Below, in pieces: positions 22,637 through 34,287 of a DNA stretch of 64,000 nucleotides. This stretch comes from Coffea arabica (lineage: Eukaryota; Streptophyta; Magnoliopsida; Gentianales; Rubiaceae): NCBI RefSeq assembly GCF_036785885.1, contig NC_092312.1, positions 22,214,001-22,278,000 on the forward strand, given 5' to 3'. A program made the position numbers and the translations under genes. The notes beneath the pieces are model-generated. The model was given only the letters and a program-made list of their open reading frames with translations, was not told where the DNA came from and ran no database searches. Position 1 is the first letter of the stretch. Each line of letters starts with the position of its first letter.

Positions 22637-23554
22637 TGTAAGTGCCCGGTGCAACCCAATGAGTACAAACAATTTCACAATGATGCACTAGGATATATCA
22701 AATTTAAGCACAATAAAGAAAACTTAATTAAAGAAAAAAGATAAGAAATGCAAACCAAATATCAATCCAATAGCCTCTTCAATTGATGGCGATGCTAACC
22801 AAGATGTACAAGTGAAGGCTCACTCCTTCCTCACCCCAAACACACTTTGGTTGAGCCAAGGAGTTTTACAACAATTCTAGTTAACCCTCAACAACCTACA
22901 CTTGAAAGATCACTCACCCAATTAAGAACTATTTTATACAAATGAAACAACCTTCACCAAGGTTTTACCACTTCAAGTGAATAACTTTCACTTGAGCAAC
23001 CTCACAACCCAACTTTCCCAACCCCTTATACAACCAACAAAGAATCTTTCTACTCAAAAATCTCACTTGTAAGCTTGTATTTTGTGTTGGCAAAAGTCTC
23101 TTGTCTTCTTGTGCTTTGGGGTGTTTATAGAAGGTGAGAAATGGTTTCAAAAGACTTTCCAACGGTCAAATATTAAATGCTGTCAAAACTAGCCGTTGGC
23201 CTGTCGGACGTCCGAACCACCTGTCGATCGTCCGAACCCTGCGTCCAAACCACCTGTCGGACGTCCGAACCCTGCATTCGACCGTCGTCAGAGGGTCATC
23301 AAATCTTTGCGAAATTTCTCGGACGTCCGATGCGATCGATGTGCGTCCGACAGAGTTTTCTTCTTGATGTTCTTCATCCTTTCGGACGTCCGATAGCTTC
23401 CTTTCGGACGTCCCACATGAGTGCCCTGTTTTTGCTTCTTCTTTTATGCCACAAGAATCTGTTCTAACAAATTACTCACATAAAAACATTAGCTCAAATC
23501 TAAATTTTGGTTTGTTAATCATCAAAACCAAGGATTGATCGACCAAGGTCAACA
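22637..23554 (-). repeat. 5' LTR of the TR-GAG element
   Basis: It has the same length (918 bp) and termini as the 3' LTR. The differences between the copies, such as GCGTCCG versus GCATTCG at about 23274-23280, are mostly C/T or G/A changes. It carries the element promoter: the TATAAACA box on the minus strand at about 23123-23130. Confidence 0.88.
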
Positions 23555-24076
23555 TAATTTATTTGAGAATTGTAGTGAACGACTGAGTCCCGGCGAGAGT
23601 TGGGCAGGCGATCCGCCGAACTCTCTGACTCGCCTTAGGGTGAGGTGGGGCCGTCACATCGAGCATAGAGAAACTTGACTCGTTAGCTCATGAGTCTATT
23701 CAAATACACACACACACACATACACACATGTATATATACATATACATATATACATATATGTGTGTGTATTATTTTAATAGTAAAATTACATAAATTTTCT
23801 CAATATTTTTATTATTATTAAGAAAAATGACTATTTTATTCATTTTTTAAAAAAATAAAATAAATATTTTTTTTTTTACTTTTTAAAGTTTGAGTAGACT
23901 CGAATTGAGTTCGACTAGACTCGAATTTGAAGTCGGGTCGATTTCGAATTTTACATTCAAAGTTCATCGAATTCAACCTCCATTTCAAACTTGGTAAAAT
24001 TGAATCCAATTTGATTCGATTAAACCAATTCTCGATTTCAATTCGACTCAACTCATTTGTAACTTTGTATTCTGAA

Positions 24077-26680
24077 GTTAAATGATAGTCTATGTTCTTT
24101 GGGTGAAAATATGGGCAGTTGAAACCTACAAAATATTGAAAACAATCGGATTCAGGAATTGAACATTGGGAGACGAATACATCTATGCATACATGGATGT
24201 AGGGAGGGTTTACCTACAGTATTTATGAACACTCTGTTGGGGGCCAAAACCTGAAGTTCTAAACTTTTTCCCTTTTCCTTCTGGGTTTTGGGGGAGGGGG
24301 TGTGGGAGAGGGGATTCCTCTCCAAGATTTGCCTGTGAATAATCTGTCTCGCATTTTTTCACCTTTTTTTAACTTTTCATTTGGGCGTTTTAAATGACAA
24401 AACACTAGATGAATAAGTTTAATATTGAAGTTTAAAGAAACATTTTTGTTTATCAAATTTACTACTTTGGATTCAGATTTTGATGGTGTACCAAAATTGA
24501 CCTCTCCGTGCATTTTTTGGGTGGTTTCTGACATAAATCAGGTGACATATTAGCTCACATGCCCATCTAGTGAAAGCTAAAATTAGTGAAATTTTCCACA
24601 GTTTTATCCAGTTTATCGCGTCTTTTAGCGGAAAGTCAGTTGCCAGAACTTTTGTCCCCGGTGGTAAGTTATGCAAATTTATTTCGTACGTAGCAGTAGT
24701 ACAATATGGTGTTAAGGAGTCAAATTCTGGTTGCCTCTTCGCAAAAACATTAAACCAGAATGGAAGTTGAGCATGAGTACATTTGTTAGAGAAGACAAAA
24801 AATTTTGCTTACAGGATCATTATTCACTTGAAATCTTTGACCAAATAGATTTATTTAGAGTATAAGGATGACAATCGATCTCTTTAAAGCAGACAGCAAC
24901 AGTTCTTACTGTTGGAAGAGGCTGCAACTTTGTATTGCATTCTGCTATCATAAACTTCAGTTCCTTGTGAATCAAATACGTGTGAAATCCATCTCATGGA
25001 GCCATGCACCAAAAAAATAGAGGATAGGATCAAGTTGAGGATTTGATTAAGATAAAATCTGTATTTAATCAACATGCAATATACATTGATCTGAAGTAGA
25101 GATATCAATCACAATTCATTTGTATTGACCCATCCAAACTTATTCATTAATAAGTGAATTTGGGTGTGCACTACACTTTGAATTGGTTTAAATAATGTTT
25201 CAATTAGACCCATTTAATTGGTGTATAATGGATTGATTCGCTTCATTCATTTATACATATTTTAAAATAATTATATATTCAAATTCAATTTTTGGTTAGT
25301 ATTAGGGGGATAAATTTAAATTTCTTACTAATTTTATCATAATAAAATATCGTTATTTCTTGTCAAACATTATGCAAAAAGTAGAATTTCAAGCAGGTCA
25401 TAATAGGTATTTGGATATACCTATGTCCTTTTTATTAAATGGGTATAAATGATTTAACCAATTTAGACCAGCTTATTAAATGGATACAAATATATTAAGT
25501 AACACGATTATACCTATTATCGAAAACTCATCCAAACCCCCTTGAGTCTTTCATTTTGACACATCTAATAACCTGTAAGATCCAGTTACTTTGCTAAAAC
25601 TTGATGAAAACATTTGACTTTGTTAGACAACTCTCTAGGGACCGAGAAAATTTTATTTTCTAATTCTTTTAGAGTAAGTTGATTTTCTTTAAAGTGTCAT
25701 TCTTAAAGAAAATGAAAGAAAATGAATTATGTGTTATCTGTTTTGGTTCCAAATTCAAGAAATTGAAAGCATCTCATTAGTCGGTAGCAACAAAATACAA
25801 GTCGAAGACCAGAAAATTTTCCCTTTCTCACTCTATCAATGGAAAGGAAAAGAGAAGGAAAAACAAAAAGGTTAAAAAAAAAAAAAAAAAAAAAAAGAGG
25901 AGGAGGATAGCGAATTTGGTAAAGGACAGTATCGTCAAGGAAATTTAGTCGGTCGGTGGGTGATGATACTGCTCTAGTCCAACAATAAATGTGGCTGTTC
26001 AATTGCAACACCTAATTATAGGAAAGTGCCGTCACGCGCTAGCATGTTGCGTGGGCAACTTTGACCACCCGCTTCGAGAAAACTTTCAGCGATTCCCGTT
26101 CCTTGTTTCCTCTTCAGCCAAGGAAAGCTGTTGTTGCATCGCCGATATATGTATCAGCTCGCTTACGCGTTTTTGTCTTGGTGAAGGTTAAAGGCCTTCT
26201 AGAATGACAAAACTATCCCTACTAAATCCAATGCAAATCTCCATCTCAGACCATGACTTTACTCTGCGAAACTACGACTGTTGAAGTTGTTTGACAAATT
26301 TTTTCTTTTTTTTCACGTAAAGTCTGATAAATGTTAGTCGATAAAAATACCTTTTTGTAGTTAGCATTTTTTTTTTTTTGTGAAGCTACTTTCGTTTCTA
26401 ATAAGCTGAAGCTGACAAATGCCTTTTTTTCGTTCATTTGACAAAGGTAAAATGCATTTTCATTCACTTTGTCCAGTTTTTTTTTTTTTTTTCCTTTTTC
26501 TGTCAATTCCTCCTGTGGTTTACATGGAGAAGAAAAATCGGCAAACTCAATTTTTAAGCAATTGCTATCATTTTGTTTGTCACGTAATTTTTTCTCTTTT
26601 GTGTCCCAGGTCTTGTTTAATGGTGTCCTCCCGCTAAGCCGTGCAGGAGACAGAAGCAAAAGTAGGATATGAGCATGGTT
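24077..26680. other. Intergenic, no gene recognised
   Basis: AT-rich spacer with A/T homopolymers (A tract about 25874-25896, T tracts about 26367 and 26477). The segment 25096-25570 begins AGAGATATCAATCA and ends TTTGACACATCTAA, which may be another decayed hAT-type element, but no TSD was found. Frames such as 26246-26659 (-) are Lys-rich readings of homopolymer DNA. Confidence 0.4.
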
Positions 26681-26898
26681 GGCCCGTTTAGTAAGTGAGT
26701 TTTTTGGATGTTTATCTAAAATTTTATTATAACTTATTGCAGAAGTTGTAAATTTTTTTTTGAGATATATAAATTTTTAAATATTTTGAAATATATAGTT
26801 TAAAAATTAAAATTTTTTTTTGAGATTACTGTAACTAAATTTGTTAAAAAATTTGTAGCTGACAAACTTGGCCAACAATTTGCTTACCAAACAAGGCC
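26681..26898. mobile_element. MITE, 218 bp, likely 3-bp TSD
   Basis: The ends GGCCCGTTTAGTAAG and (inverted) GGCCTTGTTTGGTAAGC are similar and flanked by GTT on both sides (26678-26680 and 26899-26901). The interior is AT-rich without coding capacity. TIR type and length fit Tourist-like MITEs, although the TSD is GTT rather than the usual TTA/TAA. Confidence 0.55.
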
Positions 26899-26917
26899 GT
26901 TGTTTCGTAACTAGGCA

Positions 26918-27304
26918 TGGAGATGAAGTGAGCTAAGTCCAGTTATTTTGTGAGCTAATTACTTGGTCATAACTCCAACTTTGTTTGAGAAGTTGGAATA
27001 TCCTGATGAGTTTAAATTCGAGCCTTGCATGTGAGATTTGAAAACTCATGAGTTTAATCGAGTTTCAAATATAGTATTTCTTAAACTTTGTTTTTTATAT
27101 TTATTATTGTTAGATACCTGTTGTATCACTTGTTTATAATTATGTAAAAAAATATTCATTTATTTACTCAAAGCTCGATAAGTTCGATTGAGTTTGATTA
27201 TAAACTCAAGTTTGAGCAACTAAAATCAAATCAAAGTAGAATTTAAACTCAAGTTTTAAGAGTTTAATGAGCTATAGTCTAACTCGTTTGCATCCCTGTT
27301 CATG
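26918..27304. mobile_element. Non-autonomous hAT element, 387 bp, 8-bp TSD
   Basis: ACTAGGCA is repeated exactly at 26910-26917 and 27305-27312. Ends TGGAGATGAAGTGAGC and (inverted) CATGAACAGGGATGCAAACGAG are only loosely inverted, indicating decay. Both sides carry GAGTTTGA / TCAAACTC-type subterminal motifs. No coding capacity. Confidence 0.65.
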
Positions 27305-27312
27305 ACTAGGCA

Positions 27313-28083
27313 CCCCAATTTCAAGTGATAAGCTTTTCTTTGTCCCACCAATAGAAAAGTTGCAAACCGAAAAAAGGCAAGATAAATGAGGAAATAAGAT
27401 AGTTTGTTATCATATAGCTTAGGCATTGATTGTTGAACTTAATTGAAACCGGCTTGTGGTAACCAATTATGAAGTTTGATAAATCCTAGCTTAGATTCCG
27501 TGGATGGCATTTCATAAATCAAAATCGATGTATTGTAATTTTTGACTATTTTATTTCTCATGATATCCAAGAAATCCTAGCTCTTCTTCTTCTTCTTTAT
27601 CGCTCTAACAAAACCATCATATAAATCTTTTGTCAAAAAGTTCGGATGTTGATGACCTTGATGACATAGCGTTAAAGAAAGAGTTTAGTCTTCTTCATTT
27701 TGAGTCTTGGAGGTACTAGCCAGAGAAACTTTTCTTCTCCTCATTAATTTGTCACATATTCTTAACTATATTTTGAAATTAATACTCGTAAGATACGTAC
27801 GCTTACTAGATCCTTGTAATTAACAAAAGTTTGTGATCTTATATTCTCTATAGTAGTTACTCAAGTAATAAGGAGAAAGAAATGGATAGGTAAATTGAAA
27901 GAAGAGAAGGCACAAAAGGAATCAACATGAATTGCTCCTCGAAGAAATTTTCATACAACCCTACAGGAGAAAAATTGCAAGTCAATACCAGACTCTACAC
28001 CGTTAATGCTCAAGTGTACATATAAAAGAAAAGGAAAAATTATATGCTCAAGTGTACATATAAAAGAAATGTGATTACCGTTA
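27313..28083. other. Intergenic, no gene recognised
   Basis: AT-rich spacer. A short near-duplicate, GCTCAAGTGTACATATAAAAGAAA, appears at about 28008 and 28048 (each copy over 20 bp) and indicates a local tandem duplication. No gene or bounded transposon seen. Confidence 0.4.
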
Positions 28084-28231
28084 GGGTTGTGTTTGGATTG
28101 CATTTTTCATCATTTTTCATGGAAAAATTACTGCAGCGATTTGATATATGTGAAGGAAAAAGGTGATAGAGAAATATGATCACGGAAAACGATAATATGT
28201 TCCGACGAAAACAAGCAATCCAAACAAGGCC
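28084..28231. mobile_element. Tourist-like MITE, 148 bp
   Basis: The ends GGGTTGTGTTTGGATTGC and (inverted) GGCCTTGTTTGGATTGC match over GTTTGGATTGC. The flanks are TTA on the left and TTC on the right, a likely decayed 3-bp TSD. The same GTTTGGATTGC family recurs at 34136, 44803, 46734 and 56392. Confidence 0.65.
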
Positions 28232-29709
28232 TTCTGAACGAAAAATCTAGATTCACTATATTTGAGTTTCCCAAAGTCAGCAACTGTTTCTTGGCAAGAA
28301 GCACGCAGCTGAATTTTAGATCAAGAATACCTGCACCATTTTCCTTGACAGGAGATGTGTCAATGATCACCACCCTTTCAAGATTAGCTCTATAGTAGTA
28401 TTTTTTTTAAACCGCATTTCCAAGGATGATAAAAATTAGCTCTATATTTCATGATCAGCTCTAGAAAGCCTATAGCAAATTAAGACATGAGCTTGGATTA
28501 GACGGTGGATGCCTCATACTTGAGTCAAACTCAGATAACATATCGATTTAAAGAAAGTGGAAAACTGATGAGTCTTCTTTCAAGTCTTTACTAACAAAAG
28601 AAAGCCGTGGATGAGACGCATGGTTAACGGGAACCATACATACTGGTAAGAAAGAAAATTCCAGGAGGAGGTAGGTTTGACAGCAATTTCGCAGATTAAA
28701 GTAGGCTAAAATGGTAAAAGAAGCAAAGCTGAAAAACGTTTGCTCAACTAGCGGCATCTCTGAGCAAAGCCGCCTCATAAGTCAGTAGTTTTCAGCTCTG
28801 CTCTCACAACCTGCTCACCCTACACAATTCATAGACAAAACCTTTTCTCTCCTCTCTCTCTCTCTCTCTCTCGCTCCTCACCCTCCAAACTTACAAACTC
28901 AGACACAAACAAACAAAGATAAATAATTGAGGCCTATAGCCCAGAGGAGGAGTTAGCAACAGTGGGTAGTAGAGAAGAGATACCAATCCTACTATGCCAT
29001 AATAGAGAGCACAAAAGGCAAATCACAGCTACTGCCCCCTCCCACCCCGGGGTGCTCCTCTACAATCAAGTGATCACCTACTACATGTTTCTGTAAAAAG
29101 ACCTAAAGCTATATATTAAGCTAGCTCCCTAGACCACCTACACTAGTAAGTAAATACTACTGCTGCTGCTGTACTAGGGTTTTGAATTCCACACTGCAAA
29201 TCTCTCTCAGTCCTCACTTCCTAACTGTCACTCCTCACAAGGTTTGTTCTCCCTTTCTCCCTTTCTTGCTGCCCCTCTTTTATCTCCCCCGCCCCCCCCC
29301 CCCCCTTTTTTATATTTTTTTGGTTTCGGAATCCTTGTGCCCCTCATGAATAATGAACTAATAACGGCCCTCTAGCCCCGACATAAAAGGGCATTGAAAA
29401 CCTCTCAAAGTTGAACTCAAAAAGCAACCAATTACTGCTGCTACTACTAAAAAAACCCGCACTGCCAAGCGCCAGAAATCTCTGCAGCCTTTCTCACCGC
29501 AGTATCCTCAAACCCCCACCTTAAAGCTGACAGCTTTCGTTCTTTTCTTGATTCCCATGCTACACACTGCAAATTCAAGCTGCTACTCCCCTTTCTTGCT
29601 ATAAATGAACTCGCCAGTTCTTACAAGTGTTTTCTCTTCAATTCATTCTGCAGATCAAGAAACTCATAATTTTTCCAGCCAAGAGGGCTAGTTAGAGTTT
29701 TTGAAGGCA
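28232..29709 (+). promoter_or_regulatory. SPL8 upstream region with TATA-like box and CT-rich tract
   Basis: A CT dinucleotide tract lies at about 28848-28872, typical of plant core promoter or 5' UTR pyrimidine patches. CTATAAATG at about 29599-29607 is the best TATA candidate, about 105 bp before the SPL8 ATG. The TSS is not determinable, and the CT tract 840 bp upstream leaves a longer 5' UTR possible. No other gene is recognised here. Confidence 0.45.
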
Positions 29710-31375
29710 ATGTTGGACTATGAATGGGGAAACCCATCAGCGGTCATGTTCACCGGAGATGATTCCACCCAAGATGCTGACCAAAATCGCCAGCTGTTCG
29801 ACCCCTACGGCACCCAGAATTTCGGCGAAGCCACCGCGGCTCTTGTCCACCAGAATGCCCACTACTCCGCCGCCGCGCATCACCAGCACACTGGCAATCC
29901 TTTCCACCACCCACATGACCCACAGGGACAGTCTAGCAACGCCCACTTCAGCTCCCTGTTCGACCCACGCGCAGCCTATGGCGCGTCCTCATTTAACCCG
30001 CATCATCAAGCTTCAATGCTGTCGCTTGAACCGGCCGGTTCAACCGGTTTCATGGTTATACCCAAGAGCGAGCCGGTGGTTGGAGGGGCCGATTTTACTG
30101 CCGCCGGTCGAATTGGGCTGAATTTGGGTGGGAGGACTTATTTTTCCTCGTCCGAGGATGACTTCGTGAGCCGGCTTTATCGCCGTTCCAGGGTGGTTGA
30201 ACCGGGTTCGGTCAACTCCCCAAGATGCCAGGCTGAAGGCTGCAATGCCGACCTGACAAACGCCAAGCACTACCACCGGCGACACAAGGTGTGTGAGTTC
30301 CACTCGAAAGCCGCCACGGTCATTGCCTCCGGGTTGACTCAGCGATTCTGCCAACAGTGTAGCAGGTTGTAAAATGACCTAAACACCCCCCCTCCCTGCA
30401 TGCGATCTTCTCACATTTTCCCTTCTAAACCCAAAAGTTTTTGCTCGTTTCCCTGACATTTTGGTTGCGAGGAGAAAACCATAAGCTTGGTTGAGGATTA
30501 AGATGATTGACGAGAATGCCCTCGGGAAACGGGGGATGTGGACGGGGTAATGATTAGACTTGGGCCGTACGTGGGGCGATCCCGAGGGCATTTGTGTCCG
30601 TAAAATTATGTTTCCTCATAGGTTTGCACCGCGGTTCACGTTTTTACGTACGGTTTGCATTTTTGCTTTATATAGTAAGGGCTACTTTTCCTCCTCGTGA
30701 TAACGGAAAAATGTTACGGGGCATAAGCTTTTCTAATCAAGCTAGAAAAACGTACTATAGTCTGAAAAGTATACTCTTCTTTTCCGTAGGGGGCGGAAGC
30801 GGACTCTAATGAATTGTACATTCTAGAATGTAAAAACGCATTGTTCAGCTTTTTGTTAGGTGCATGTACCCCAAAAAAAAAAATAGTTGCAGAATTGTAA
30901 CAGATTTTTCCCAATCCCAGATTCCATCTCCTCTCTGAATTTGATAATGGGAAAAGAAGTTGCCGGAAGAGACTTGCTGATCACAACCGTAGAAGGCGAA
31001 AATCCCAGCAGCAGCAGCAACAGCCAAACCAAGAACACTGCAACACCAACAGCAAGAAGTCCCCAAATGACAATACGAGTAAGCTCTACCACTAATTTGG
31101 CTTGGCTTTTCCTTTCACGTCAGTGTTGGATTTGAATTCCCCACAAAAAACTTGATGATGTGCTACTTTATTGTGACTCGAGGAAGTTGTTTCTGGGAAT
31201 TTTCGTAGGGTCGCCACCTGACTCGGGAGCTCATTCATCATCGGTGACCGTAGCAGTTTCGCCACCAAGAATTTCATTGGACTGTTTTAGGCAAAGAGCA
31301 TCATATCAAGGAGGTGGTGCAGCAGCAACAAATTCATCCGCGTCAACAAGTTCGCTGTTTTTCTCGGACGGGTGA
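29710..31375 (+). CDS. SPL8: SPL8 orthologue, SBP-box transcription factor (3 exons, 326 aa)
   Basis: Exons are 29710-30365, 30921-31078 and 31209-31375; introns (555 and 130 bp) are GT-AG, phases 2 and 1, giving a 981-nt frame. The start is the ATG at 29710 (MLDYEWGNP), which matches the SPL8 N-terminus; a frame extension to 29701 begins TTG and is not used. Residues 135-161 ([24 protein letters not shown]) are the SPL8 signature. The SBP domain spans 171-247: zinc site 1 is C173, C178, C195, H198; site 2 is C214, C217, H221, C233; a basic nuclear-localisation segment KRSCRKR..NRRRRK closes it. A Gln run (about 249-254) and a Ser-rich C-terminus ending SLFFSDG follow. There is no miR156 site in the exons. 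SBP proteins bind GTAC-core DNA in the nucleus. In Arabidopsis SPL8 acts in anther, trichome and gibberellin-linked development; that role here is inferred. Confidence 0.95.
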
Positions 31376-34135
31376 TCTTCATCACGATTCATGCATGGCT
31401 TATTTGATTTTAGCCATCCAATGTTGGATTATGATATGGTACCGCCTCGTCTTAAGCTCACGAACTATATATATATATATATATATATGGTAGCCTATAT
31501 AAGCTAGCTAGCAAATAACATAGGGAAGAAGACGATCAATTGACAGGCGTAACTTGGCCCTCTAAAGTCATCCACTTTGCCGATGCAATGTCTGTTAAAA
31601 AGGGTTGCATGAGAAATGTATAACTATTAGTATTATCATATGTAGCAGCATCATCTTTTTCTCTGTCCAATCTCAATATTCCTCGTACGCAAGTCAATTT
31701 CCTCAATATTCGCATGTTGTGTAGCTTAGCTTTGCAGCGAGTGAATTTCTCGGGGCACTTGTATGTAAAGGCGTTTCACAGTTTTTTTTTTTTTTTTTTT
31801 TGGGTTTGTGGAATCTTCATCCTTTCCTTAGAATAATGGTGGAATTTGTTCCACTGGTCTGCCTTGGTAATTAATAGGAATATGGTTTTGGCAGAGAGGG
31901 GGAAAAAAAAAAGAAGAAGAAGAAGATCATTCATTCATAGGGGCGGGCCGATGATTATTACCGTTTTTAGGGTGCGCGCAATTATCTTCTTTTGTCCGGT
32001 GCTATGATATTTATTCCATGAAAATTGAGTGAAAGGGGTAAAAACAGGAGAAATTAATTGACCGTGGGAGTAACAGTAGTAATCAGAGCAATGGTTGGAG
32101 GAATTTTGGCATGGCTAGTTGGAGAAGAGGTCAATAAGTCAGGCTGTCTCCTGCATGGGAGCTTTTTTTGACGAAGCTTTTATACAAAGTGGGTCCGATT
32201 TATGAGGAATAGTACCAGATCCGGTTACGAATGCCCTACCAATTCACCAATTGCTTCCTGTTCTTCCGACTCCTTCCTTCCTGTGTCCATCCATTTTAAC
32301 ATGATGGTTTTTTTTTTTTTTTTTTTACTGTGCATTGGCATGTGATTTTAAGGACGGTGACAGAGCTGTTGTAGCGGACCCCTTTGCCAGCCATTGCCTT
32401 ATTTTTTATCACTTTTTAATTTAAGTGCGTAGAAGCCTTCTGATTGATCTGTTTCCATTGCTCCTCTCTTTTTAAGCTTTCTTTCTTTGCAATAAGTCAC
32501 TTAAATAATGTTCCGAAAAACCAATTCATCCCCTAGAATCCGAAACGTAACCTAAAATTGTCTGAGAAAACAATGAAGATTATTTATTAATTATGGTTGC
32601 TGTTGGAGTAAGTAATCGAATGCTGATGCTGGAAAATTTTGGCCAGCTGCTTATGTTCACATGCACAATTAATTGGATGTTGTGTCACATGTGAAGAAGT
32701 TTTTCCACGTGGGGGCTACATAGTGGGGAAAAAGGAGAGTTAAACATATGAGGCATAAAAACTCCCCGCAAGTTCCACGAAATTTTCCTTCGCTTGGACC
32801 CTTTCACAAGGGGAATCGTCCTCTGTTTTCTATTCTGAATTGAACTTCGTGTTTTCCTTTTAATTATTTTTTTTTCTTTCTTTGAAAATACCGGTTTTGA
32901 ATGAAGTTTCAGAGACAGTTGACTAGCGGTGAGCAAATTCAATACGTATCGAATTCATATCCGGTTTTAAATTCAATTTGATAATTTGAAATCGACTATT
33001 CGGTAATTTGGTACAAAAAGCGGTATTTATCAAATTCGTCTAATTCTAATGTGGTATGAAATAGGTAATGAAAATTTTAATTTGGTAATAACCGATTTCG
33101 AATTCAAATTTGGTAAAATGAAATAGGGTACCATATTACCGCATTTGAATACCAAATTAGTTTATAAAATTATATAATATATAGGTAAATACTATATAGT
33201 ATTGATGTGTTATATAGTTAAAGGCCATTAATAATAGATAGTACGTAGTATTATTAGGTACTTATAATAATAAAAATATATAATGATGTATAACATACTA
33301 TTTTAGTATTTGTTATATGACTATTATAATACAAATACACAGTAATACATAACTATAATACTTATCATTTTATACATAACTATAATTAGATAATAAGTAT
33401 AGTACTGAATATTACACATCATTAGTAATTAGAATTTAGACATTGGTTCATCATTCATGTTTGAATTATTAAATATTTGAATGTGTAATTTTTAACTTGC
33501 AAGTATTAGTATATTCTAAAATTACATTCCATATGTAATATGTGGATTAATATTCTTTAATCGCTAATCTTGTTTAAATTTGGCATTTTTGAAGCTATAT
33601 TTTGGGGATACGGTTAGAATTTTAAATTTTTATTGGTGAGCTTTTGAAAACTTTGCACCACCTGCCATTGCCCCTCCCTCCTCCACCTTCACCACCAGTC
33701 TTCTCCTCTTCTTTCCTCCTCTCCCTCCCCTGCATTCCACTGCGCCTAAGAGGGAGGGGATGAGAGAAAAGAGAGGAGAATGAAAGAGGGAGGCGAGAGA
33801 TAGGGAAAAAGGATGGTGGCTGTTGACGGTGTTGGTTGGTGATCTGTGGAAAAAAAGAAAGGGAATGACAATTTATTTACTTATTTTTTTAGCGTATTTG
33901 AGTGTAATTTTGGAGTTGTCTGTAGAATCACTGTAGACTCCATAGACAAAAATAATTTTGAGAAAAGGAGGCAATCCGTACAGAACTGAGCTTTCTGGGA
34001 ACGATCTTCCTTTTCCCACTTGCTTGTAGTAGATTCTTTTCTGGATCACTAAGTGAGATGAAGCAGGCAGCTCAGCAGTGCAGTCTGTATCAACTTTTGG
34101 CATCATGAAATGTTGGAAAAGCTCAGAAAGTGTAA
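31376..34135. other. SPL8 3' flank and intergenic DNA
   Basis: Holds the SPL8 3' UTR (end not determined), an AT microsatellite at about 31466-31488, T tracts near 31781-31800 and 32308-32326, and a CT-rich then GA-rich patch at 33660-33800. The 32930-33140 stretch begins TAGCGGTGAGCAAATTC, a hAT-like left end, with repeated AATTCGAA / TTTGGTAAT motifs, but no right end was found. No gene seen. Confidence 0.4.
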
Positions 34136-34284
34136 GCCTTGTTTGGGTTGTGATTTTTTTTGCAGAAAAATTTGTACATTATTCGTGAACACATCTCTCG
34201 ATTATTTTTTTATCTTTATATATATACAGCAAGTCACTACAGTATATTTTATTACAAAATCTCTTAAAAATAGCAATCCAAACC
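34136..34284. mobile_element. Tourist-like MITE, 149 bp, TAA TSD
   Basis: TAA flanks both sides (34133-34135 and 34285-34287). Ends are GCCTTGTTTGGGTTGTG and (inverted) GGTTTGGATTGCTA. Same family as 28084-28231. Confidence 0.7.
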
Positions 34285-34287
34285 TAA

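Larger units (their letters stand above)
19863..23554 (-). mobile_element. TR-GAG: complete gag-only Copia-type LTR element, 3,692 bp
   Basis: Two 918-bp LTRs (19863-20780 and 22637-23554) flank a 1,856-bp interior with one gag gene and no protease, integrase or reverse transcriptase. TAATT flanks both sides (19858-19862 and 23555-23559). On the minus strand the order is 5' LTR, tRNA-Met primer site, gag, polypurine tracts, 3' LTR, so every cis signal for replication is present. From established knowledge, such TR-GAG elements depend on enzymes of autonomous partners. I count 11 differences between the LTRs by eye (about 1.2%), nearly all transitions, which implies a recent insertion. Confidence 0.9.
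18921..23658. mobile_element. Palindromic LTR insertion (two inverted LTR 5' ends), 5-bp TSD
   Basis: The left arm starts TGTGACGGCTCCACCTCACC (18921) and the right arm ends, inverted, TGTGACGGCCCCACCTCACC (23658). The arms run inward for about 500 bp with high similarity and meet near 19420-19435. The right arm is interrupted by the TR-GAG element between 19862 and 23555. Exact TCGAG duplicates flank the whole (18916-18920 and 23659-23663). Both arms match the start of the solo LTR at 16230. So both outer ends are the same LTR terminus in opposite orientation, yet a retroviral-type 5-bp TSD is present. Confidence 0.75.
18797..24067. mobile_element. hAT-like element hosting nested LTR insertions
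   Basis: The left end TAGGGCTGCAAACAAATCAAG has a hAT-type TAGGG terminus. The right end, inverted, reads CAAAGTTACAAATGAGTTGAG. TATTTGAA (18789-18796) and TATTCTGAA (24068-24076) look like an 8-bp TSD with one inserted base. Both edges share CTCGAATT / GAGTTCGAA-type subterminal motifs. Without the inserted LTR material (18921-23663) the element would be only about 530 bp. The right terminus is diverged, so confidence is moderate. Confidence 0.45.

Noticed and set aside
25096..25572. Another hAT element
   Set aside because: Ends are only weakly inverted and no 8-bp TSD was found.
26246..26659. 137-codon frame on the minus strand
   Set aside because: Lys-rich reading of T-tract DNA; no domain and it overlaps equally poor frames on the other strand.
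30366..30372. SPL8 ending at the in-frame TAA just after exon 1
   Set aside because: This stop lies inside the intron; the splice at 30365/30921 continues the SBP domain exactly.
30366..30920. A separate gene between SPL8 exons
   Set aside because: Only the SPL8 intron; frames here lack features.
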